The notes under the pieces are model-generated. The model made no database searches and had not been told where the DNA came from. It saw nothing but the letters and a program-made list of their open reading frames with translations. The translations under genes and the position numbers were made by a program. This document shows positions 49,387 to 55,124 of a stretch of DNA of 55,124 nt, one piece after another. This DNA is from JAZKIX01 sp040384645 (lineage in GTDB: Bacteria > Pseudomonadota > Gammaproteobacteria > Burkholderiales > Burkholderiaceae_D), in assembly GCA_040384645.1 (NCBI GenBank), contig JAZKIX010000143.1:1-55124 (forward strand), in the 5' to 3' direction. Each line of letters starts with the position of its first letter. The stretch's first letter is position 1.

Positions 49387-51840
49387 TTATTCCAGCTTCA
49401 CCACCTCCGCCTGCCAGATCTCCCGTGCATATTCTTCAATCGTCCGATCCGACGAAAACATGCCCATGCCTGCCACATTCAAAATCGCCTTGCGGCTCCA
49501 TTCCTCTTGATCGCGATACAGAGCATCGACCTTATCCTGGGTCGCGACGTAATCGGCATAGTCGGCCAGTAGCAGATAATGGTCGCCCCAGTTGACCAGC
49601 ACGTCGTGGATTTCGCGGAAGCGGGCCGGGTCTTTGGGCGAGAACGCGCCATCGCGCAATTGGTCGAGGACCACTTTGAGTTCAGGGTTTTGCTCGTAGA
49701 TCAGGCGTGGCTGGTAGCCGCCGGCGCGGATCTGTTCGACTTGCTCGGTGGTGTTGCCGAAGATGAAAAAATTATCGGGGCCGACTTGTTCCCGCATCTC
49801 GACATTGGCGCCGTCGAGGGTGCCGATGGTCATGGCGCCGTTGAGGGCGAATTTCATATTGCCGGTGCCTGAGGCTTCGGTGCCGGCGGTGGAAATTTGC
49901 TCTGATAAATCGGCGGCGGGGATGATGATTTCGGCCAGGCTGACGCTGTAGTTGGGGATGAAAACGACCTTCAATTTGTCCCCGACGCGGGCATCGTTAT
50001 TGATGGTGCTAGCAACATCGTTGATCAGCTTGATGATGGTCTTGGCCATGTGATAGGCCGAGGCTGCCTTGCCGGCGAAGATCACGGTGCGCGGCACCCA
50101 AGCGGCATCGGGGTTGGCGACGATGCGGTTGTAGCGGGTGATGACGTGCAGCACGTTGAGCAATTGGCGCTTGTATTCGTGGATACGTTTGATGTGGACG
50201 TCGAATAGTGAATCGGGGTTGATCTGCACGCCTAGATGCGCGTTGATCCAGTCGCTCAGGCGCTGCTTATTGTGCCGTTTGACAGCGCGAAAATCGCTGC
50301 GGAATGCGGCATCGCCGGCGTATTGGCGCAGGCCATCCAATTGGTCCAGATGCCGCCGCCAGCCGCTGCCGATCTTGCCATCGATCAGCGCGGACAAGGT
50401 TGGATTGGCTTGCGATAGCCAGCGCCGGGGTGTGATGCCATTGGTTTTATTGTTGAAGCGCTGCGGGAAGACGGTGGCGAAATCCCTGAAAATAGAATGC
50501 ACCATCAGCTCGGAATGCAGCTTGGAGACGCCATTGATTTTATGGCTGGCGACCACCGCCAGATAAGCCATGCGCACCCGCCGTTCGCCATTTTCATCGA
50601 CCAGCGAGAGCCGTTGCATCAGGCCGATATCAGCGCCGAACTGGGCGGTGACACTGTGCAGGAATTCGCTATTGATATCGAGGATGATTTTGAGGTGGCG
50701 CGGCAAGACGCGGCCCAGCATGTCGATCGGCCAGGTTTCCAGTGCTTCTTGCATCAGGGTGTGATTGGTGTAGGAAAAAACCTGCTGTACCAAGCCCCAG
50801 GCCTTAGCCCATTTCAAGCCATGCGTATCCAACAAGATGCGCAGCAGTTCGGGAATCGCCAGCACCGGATGAGTGTCGTTGAGGTGGATCGCGACCTTGC
50901 TTGGCAACTGGTCGAAATCGTTGTGCGCCGACAGAAAACGCCGCATTAAATCCTGCAAGCTGGCCGAGACGAAAAAGTATTCCTGACGCAGTCGCAGCTC
51001 GCGCCCCGACGGGGTGGAGTCGTCGGGATACAGCACGCGCGAGACGTTTTCGGAATGATTTTTTTGTTCCACCGCGCCCATGTAATTGCCTTGGTTAAAG
51101 GCGGACAGGTTGATCTCGGTGCTGGCCTTGGCCGACCACAGGCGCAGGGTGTTGGTGGCTTTGGTGGCATAGCCGGGGATGATGGTGTCGTAGGCCATCG
51201 CATGCACGTCGTCGGTATCGATCCATTGGATCACCTCGCCATGTTGTTCGATGCGGCCGCCAAAGCGCACCAGGTATTGCACTTCGGGCCGGGCGAATTC
51301 CCACGAGTTACCGCCGGTCAGCCAATAGTCCGGCGTCTCGACTTGGTTGCCATCGACGATTTGCTGCTTGAACATGCCGTACTCATAGCGGATGCCGTAG
51401 CCGAATCCAGCCACGCCCAGAGTCGCCATCGAATCGAGGAAGCATGCTGCCAACCGCCCCAATCCGCCATTGCCAAGCGCGGCGTCCGGTTCCAGCTCGG
51501 CAATCGCTTCCAGATCGACATCGAGTTCTTGTAGCGCTTGCTTGACTACGTCATACACGCCGAGCGCCAGCAGCGCATTGATAAAAGTGCGGCCGATCAA
51601 AAATTCCATCGAGAGGTAATACACCCGCTTGGCGTCTTGTCCGTATTGGGCGCGGGTGGTGCTCATCCAGCGCTCGACCAGACGGTCGCGCACGGCGTAG
51701 GTGGTGGCGTTGAGCCAGTCGAGCGGGCGCGCGGTGACCACGTCCTTGCCGATTGAATACACCAGCTTGTTGGCTATCGCACGCTTAAGAGTGGCGGCAT
51801 CGTTGTCGAGATGGTCGTACTGGAAATCGGTGAGTTTCAT
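49387..51840 (-). CDS. glgP: Glycogen/starch/alpha-glucan phosphorylase
   Basis: An 817-residue PLP enzyme (GT35) that releases glucose 1-phosphate from alpha-1,4-glucans in the cytosol. It has the family N-terminus (KLVYSIGKDVVTARPLDWLN), RVYYLSMEFLIGRTFINAL, GNGGLGRLAACFLDSMA, HLNDTHPVLAIPELLR and the PLP-lysine region EASGTGNMKFALNGAMTIGT (Lys at about residue 665). The length is normal. AAGGA lies six bases before the ATG. It stands without glgB, glgC or glgX. It is divergent from the AGE-like gene. Confidence 0.97.
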   Translation of the reverse strand: MKLTDFQYDHLDNDAATLKRAIANKLVYSIGKDVVTARPLDWLNATTYAVRDRLVERWMSTTRAQYGQDAKRVYYLSMEFLIGRTFINALLALGVYDVVKQALQELDVDLEAIAELEPDAALGNGGLGRLAACFLDSMATLGVAGFGYGIRYEYGMFKQQIVDGNQVETPDYWLTGGNSWEFARPEVQYLVRFGGRIEQHGEVIQWIDTDDVHAMAYDTIIPGYATKATNTLRLWSAKASTEINLSAFNQGNYMGAVEQKNHSENVSRVLYPDDSTPSGRELRLRQEYFFVSASLQDLMRRFLSAHNDFDQLPSKVAIHLNDTHPVLAIPELLRILLDTHGLKWAKAWGLVQQVFSYTNHTLMQEALETWPIDMLGRVLPRHLKIILDINSEFLHSVTAQFGADIGLMQRLSLVDENGERRVRMAYLAVVASHKINGVSKLHSELMVHSIFRDFATVFPQRFNNKTNGITPRRWLSQANPTLSALIDGKIGSGWRRHLDQLDGLRQYAGDAAFRSDFRAVKRHNKQRLSDWINAHLGVQINPDSLFDVHIKRIHEYKRQLLNVLHVITRYNRIVANPDAAWVPRTVIFAGKAASAYHMAKTIIKLINDVASTINNDARVGDKLKVVFIPNYSVSLAEIIIPAADLSEQISTAGTEASGTGNMKFALNGAMTIGTLDGANVEMREQVGPDNFFIFGNTTEQVEQIRAGGYQPRLIYEQNPELKVVLDQLRDGAFSPKDPARFREIHDVLVNWGDHYLLLADYADYVATQDKVDALYRDQEEWSRKAILNVAGMGMFSSDRTIEEYAREIWQAEVVKLE

Positions 51841-52080
51841 AGAAGTCCTTGGGCGACGAAAAAACGTTTGAAAAGCGGGGGATTCTTGCTGGCAGCTTGT
51901 TTGCTGTTATCGGTTCGCTACCAAAGTATGTGTTCCATTCAATCGTAAAAGCGCATGAAATGTCCAGCAATAATGATGCCAGCTGGGATATTGTTCAGAT
52001 GTTCTTGCCCTGTTTTGCAATACAGTTTGCGTTTTGCAGGGGCAGATTTATCCAAGCCAACAATATCGGGAGTGTTCCTT

Positions 52081-53781
52081 ATGCACCAATCCATACGCCG
52101 GTTGCTGCGGCGTTCCCTAAATACATGCGCTGTTTTATCGGTATTTGCATTGACTGCAGCTGGTGTCGCCACCCATGCCTGGGCAGAAGACAAAGTGGCC
52201 GGCACCGCATCGATGGCGCAAGCTGAAGCGCCCATCGCAGCCTTGCCCAGTGGCAGCCAATGGATCAACCATGTGCAACAGGATTTGCTGCCGTTCTGGG
52301 ACATGCCCGACGCCTGGGGCACGCCACGCGGCAATTTCCCGACGTTCCGCTGCAATAATGGAAAACGTTATGACGCCAAGAGTAATCCCTGTCTTGAAAT
52401 TGGCGCTGCCCCCGGCTGGATCAAGGACGGTTTACAGCGCGACTACGTGCGCATGAAAGCGCGCCAGACCTATGCCTATGGCGTGGCGTACCACCTGACA
52501 GGCGAGCCGAAAATGCTGGCGCTGGCACGCGACGGCGTTAATTACCTGCGCAGCAATGGACTCGACAAAACCAGCGGCAGTGCGGTGACTTACTGGGAAA
52601 ACGGCAAGCCGATGCCAGCAGTATTGGCACGCAATACGCAAGACCTGGCTTATGCCCAGCTCGGGTTGGCAATGTATTACAACCTGACGCGGGACGAGGC
52701 GGTGTTGGCCGACATCCTTCGTTTGAAAAACCATATTTTCGAAAACTATTACAACGCCGATTGGGGCATGTTGATGTGGGTGAAAAAAGACGATGGCGAT
52801 GGCGAAGCTGGCCGGCAAGAACTGGTGGCCCAGCTCGACCAGATTAACGCCTACATGCTATTGCTGACGCCGATCCTGCCAGCCGACGAGCAAGAAAAAT
52901 GGCGGCAAGATTTGCGCAAGCTGGCCAATATCNNNNNNNNNNAAATCGATATCGCCAAGGCCATGCTCGACATGTGCCACGCACTCGATTGCCGCTTGCT
53001 GCTGGTGTGCTCGTCCACTTCAACACATGCCACGTCTGACCTCGACGCCATCGCCAAAGATTTGCGCAAGCTGGCCAATATCATGATCGACCAATTCCAT
53101 GCGCCGGAGGAACATTTGATGTGGGGTTCGCTGCACAACAAGGCTGACCGCGTACTAGGTTCGCGCCATACCGATTTTGGCCACAGCATCAAGGCATATT
53201 GGATGATCCACCAAATCGGCAAGTTGACCGCCGATCAAAAGCTGATCGATTTTTCTACAAAAGAAGCGGCCTGGGTCTTGGATAAAGCTTATCTTCCCGC
53301 CATCGGCTCATGGGCTTCACGCTTGCAGCGCGATGGTTCGCTGGATGAGGGCAAGGAATGGTGGATCTATGCCGAGCTGGACCAGATGGCTGCGACCCTG
53401 GCGCTGGACGATCCTGGCTACGCCAAATACCTGACCAAAACTTATGACTTTTGGCTGAAAAATATGGTGGATCACGAAAACCACGAAGTCTGGGGCTGGG
53501 TCAGCCCGACCGGCAAACCCGGCAGCGGTCCCAAAATCCATCTCTGGAAGAACGGCTACCATTCGATGGAACATGCATTGGTCGGCTACATCACTTCGCA
53601 AGCGCTGCAAGACCAGCCGCCTGCCCTGTATTTTGCTTTCAAGACGGGGCCGCCGGCAGTGCAAATCCGGCCCTATGTGTTTGGCGGCACTCCGATCAAG
53701 CAGGATGAACAAGCGCTGCCGGGATTTGATGGCAGACAAAAGCAGCGTGTGGTTTTCAAGCTTGATCGGGAAGGGCATTAA
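52081..53781 (+). CDS. Secreted AGE-like (alpha/alpha)6-barrel protein (N-acylglucosamine 2-epimerase type), with assembly artefact
   Basis: The start at 52081 has GGGAG upstream. The N-terminus MHQSIRRLLRRSLNTCAVLS is followed by a hydrophobic stretch ending AWA-ED, a Sec signal peptide. The mature part has features of the AGE superfamily: FWDMPDAWGTPRGNF, RMKARQTYAYGVAYHLTG, MLALARDGVNYL, WGMLMWVKK, LDQINAYMLLL and, near the end, LWKNGYHSMEHALVGY. Ten N plus 140 further bases (52933-53082) are inserted between two identical 24-base stretches. Without them the chain joins LRKLANI to MIDQFHAPEEHLMWG and gives about 516 residues. The enzyme is therefore probably intact, periplasmic or secreted. 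Its sugar substrate is unknown. Confidence 0.8.
   Translation: MHQSIRRLLRRSLNTCAVLSVFALTAAGVATHAWAEDKVAGTASMAQAEAPIAALPSGSQWINHVQQDLLPFWDMPDAWGTPRGNFPTFRCNNGKRYDAKSNPCLEIGAAPGWIKDGLQRDYVRMKARQTYAYGVAYHLTGEPKMLALARDGVNYLRSNGLDKTSGSAVTYWENGKPMPAVLARNTQDLAYAQLGLAMYYNLTRDEAVLADILRLKNHIFENYYNADWGMLMWVKKDDGDGEAGRQELVAQLDQINAYMLLLTPILPADEQEKWRQDLRKLANIXXXXIDIAKAMLDMCHALDCRLLLVCSSTSTHATSDLDAIAKDLRKLANIMIDQFHAPEEHLMWGSLHNKADRVLGSRHTDFGHSIKAYWMIHQIGKLTADQKLIDFSTKEAAWVLDKAYLPAIGSWASRLQRDGSLDEGKEWWIYAELDQMAATLALDDPGYAKYLTKTYDFWLKNMVDHENHEVWGWVSPTGKPGSGPKIHLWKNGYHSMEHALVGYITSQALQDQPPALYFAFKTGPPAVQIRPYVFGGTPIKQDEQALPGFDGRQKQRVVFKLDREGH
52933..53082. other. Assembly gap and foreign 140-base segment in the AGE-like gene
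   Basis: The 24 bases at 52909-52932 recur exactly at 53059-53082. Between them lie ten N and a stretch that reads LDCRLLLVCSSTSTHATSDL in frame, which belongs to TIM-barrel sugar isomerase/dehydroshikimate dehydratase-type proteins and not to the AGE fold. The segment is 150 bases, exactly 50 codons. This looks like a contig end from another locus joined through the shared repeat. Confidence 0.8.
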
Positions 53782-53831
53782 TGGTGTGAGTTTGGGCTAA
53801 TTGGAGGTTCAAAATAGCCTTTGGGTGTTGA

Positions 53832-53907
53832 AATATACTGGCATATGTATTTTATTTGATGCCCGTAATACGTGCGGGTAGCTATGTATTTTGGCATATA
53901 CCCCCTA
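53832..53907 (-). repeat. GGGGGTATA intergenic repeat, copy I
   Basis: Minus orientation, 51 bases after the AGE-like gene. On its own strand it begins AGGGGGTATATGCCAAAATA, has the core CTACCCGCACGTATTACGGG, and ends AATACATATGCCAGTATATT. GGGTA and TACCC can pair in this copy. Confidence 0.85.
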
Positions 53908-53995
53908 TATTTTAATTTTTGCAATTCTTTTCAATAGAAGGGAAAGGCTAGTTTTCTGCTTATGATTTAGCAAAATTACGATCAAGCAAAACGGT

Positions 53996-54017
53996 GGGGC
54001 ACGGCATGCCGTGCCCC
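53996..54017. repeat. Perfect palindrome centred on GGCATGCC
   Basis: 22 bases reading the same on both strands (arms GGGGCACGGCA / TGCCGTGCCCC), with GTG and TAC flanks. It lies in the spacer before the hydrolase gene and resembles a dispersed 'GTAGGGGCACGGC' repeat. It could also form a transcript hairpin. Confidence 0.65.
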
Positions 54018-54206
54018 TACGCCTATCTGTTTAATAGTTAGGCTAGACCAATTCATCTGGTTTCCAACTTCAAACAGAGGTTCATGATTCCAGCACTGTT
54101 GTGAAATCACCTCAAGACTGAAAAGATTGACGCGAGTCAAAACTATCTTCTTGCCCAAGTGTAAATATTAAAACTCGGAAAATCTCTACTTCTACTCGGA
54201 GGCATG

Positions 54207-55124
54207 ATGACTGTGACACTGCTTGGACGGGGCTCGATTGCGATGTTGGCGGTGACGGGCATAGTGTTGGCCGGATGTGCCACGTCGGTAGAGTTGCTGA
54301 ACCGCAAGCCGACTTTTATCGGCGAGGTCAGCATCAAAAGCTATGACGGTGTGACTGACGATTTGCTCACGGCCGGTTTGGGTAAAACCGGCCTCGGTCT
54401 CGCTACTGCGCCGGTACTGCTTGATCCGGCACAGCCGACGCCGGCGGAACTGCGCAAGCTGGCGATCTATAACAATTACCGCGCCGTGCTCGACATTTCT
54501 CCCGGCGGCGGTTACGGCACGCTGTACGGCCCCAACATCGATGCCACCGGTCACGACACACTGGGCGAAGGCTTGGTGGCCGGGACTGAATACATCGCCT
54601 ATGCCGACGATGGCACCGGCTTGCAAAACGTGACGATGCTGGTGCAAGTGCCTAGCACCTTTAACCCAGCCAACGCCTGCATCATTACCGGCACATCGAG
54701 CGGTTCACGCGGCGTGTATGGCGCCATCGGCAGCGCCGGCGAATGGGGTTTGAAGCGTGGTTGCGCCGTGGCCTACAACGATAAGGGCACCGGTATCGGC
54801 ATCCACGATCTGCAAAACAATACGGTCAATCTGCAAAATGGCGTGCGCGCCGATGCCGCTGCGGTAGGCAACGAAGCCAATTTCAAGGCCACGCTATCGG
54901 CTGAGCAGTTGCAGGCATTTAATCAAACCACGCCCAATCGTTTTGCGGTCAAGCACGCGCATTCACAACAGAATCCAGAAAAAAACTGGGGACGCTGGAC
55001 TCTGCAATCGGTGGAGTTTGCCTACTACGTCCTCAATGAAAAATATGCCGAACTGGGCGCGGATGGGGTGACCCATCTGGCGCGCTTGACGCCAGCCAAT
55101 ACCATCGTGATTGCGTCGAGTATT
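54207..55124 (+). CDS. D-3-hydroxybutyrate oligomer hydrolase, N-terminal part (cut by window edge)
   Basis: 306 codons, open to the window end. It resembles the 3-hydroxybutyrate oligomer hydrolase family that finishes extracellular polyhydroxybutyrate breakdown by cutting oligomers to monomers. Family-specific segments are GGGYGTLYGPNIDATG, GTEYIAYADDGTGLQNVTML, the Ser-nucleophile region ITGTSSGSRGVYGAI, EWGLKRGCAVAYNDKGTG and KHAHSQQNPEKNWG. The N-terminus ends in a lipobox (VTGIVLAGC), so it is probably a lipoprotein, whereas some relatives are plainly secreted. Two tandem ATGs occur (54204 and 54207). GGAGG lies four bases before the second, which I prefer. Confidence 0.92.
   Translation, partial: MTVTLLGRGSIAMLAVTGIVLAGCATSVELLNRKPTFIGEVSIKSYDGVTDDLLTAGLGKTGLGLATAPVLLDPAQPTPAELRKLAIYNNYRAVLDISPGGGYGTLYGPNIDATGHDTLGEGLVAGTEYIAYADDGTGLQNVTMLVQVPSTFNPANACIITGTSSGSRGVYGAIGSAGEWGLKRGCAVAYNDKGTGIGIHDLQNNTVNLQNGVRADAAAVGNEANFKATLSAEQLQAFNQTTPNRFAVKHAHSQQNPEKNWGRWTLQSVEFAYYVLNEKYAELGADGVTHLARLTPANTIVIASSI

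Noticed and set aside
52943..53058. Insertion domain in the AGE-like enzyme
   Set aside because: Flanked by an exact 24-base duplication and an N run, and it reads as a different protein family. Interpreted as an assembly artefact.
2404..55124. tRNA genes, rRNA, CRISPR arrays, phage attachment sites
   Set aside because: Intergenic regions were read for cloverleaf-like segments, regular spaced repeats and integrase neighbours. None was found.

Overview
The window reads as a chromosomal segment of a betaproteobacterium, most probably Oxalobacteraceae (Janthinobacterium/Undibacterium/Herminiimonas-like). I infer this from the tkt-gap pair, the yejABEF operon, a PuuD-type urate oxidase with a cytochrome c tail, an extracellular-type 3-hydroxybutyrate oligomer hydrolase and the general codon use. 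No rRNA, tRNA, CRISPR array, phage or intact insertion sequence was seen. Four runs of exactly ten N (5405, 14294, 30747, 52933) are scaffold joins, and each lies inside or at the edge of a gene, so several genes look broken only because of the assembly.

Layout. 1-8.2 kb (minus): gap (cut by the window edge), tkt, and the peptide ABC importer yejABEF with two ATGA stop/start overlaps. 8.5-14.6 kb (minus): a signalling block, namely a membrane histidine kinase, an overlapping single-domain response regulator, and a receiver-PAS-GAF-GGDEF-EAL protein whose GGDEF site is degenerate. 15.3-17.3 kb (plus): rsmE, a YidB-like gene and a VOC protein. 17.3-22.2 kb: purine/histidine catabolism, with puuD-hutH on the minus strand divergent from a UraD-allantoate amidohydrolase fusion. 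22.7-34 kb: small accessory enzymes and membrane proteins, a LysR/quinone-oxidoreductase divergent pair, an NAD(P)-binding reductase split by a gap, and a MOSC-thioesterase-VOC run. 34.4-40.5 kb: a ClpP-family serine protease, an ImpA-type secreted metalloprotease, YfbM, a Clp N-domain protein and a small HTH regulator with operator-like palindromes.

41-48.9 kb (minus) is the most interesting accessory locus. It is an Rhs system in which the usual single giant protein is split into an upstream half and a downstream half (toxin carrier), coupled by an ATGA overlap. Each half has its own export-like hydrophobic N-terminus. An upstream duplicate of the first half keeps the coupling start codon but has lost its partner. 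A variable toxin tail and an AT-rich candidate immunity gene close the operon. 49.4-55.1 kb: glgP, a secreted AGE-like (alpha/alpha)6-barrel protein carrying an assembly artefact, and the 5' part of a 3-hydroxybutyrate oligomer hydrolase lipoprotein.

Across the whole window runs a family of about 76-78 bp intergenic repeats (nine copies, both orientations). They have fixed ends (GGGGGTATATGCC and CCAGTATATTTT) and a fixed core (CCCGCACGT), and I cannot assign them to a known class. They are joined by several other palindromic repeat types. The repeats and the split Rhs locus are the best candidates for something not yet described.
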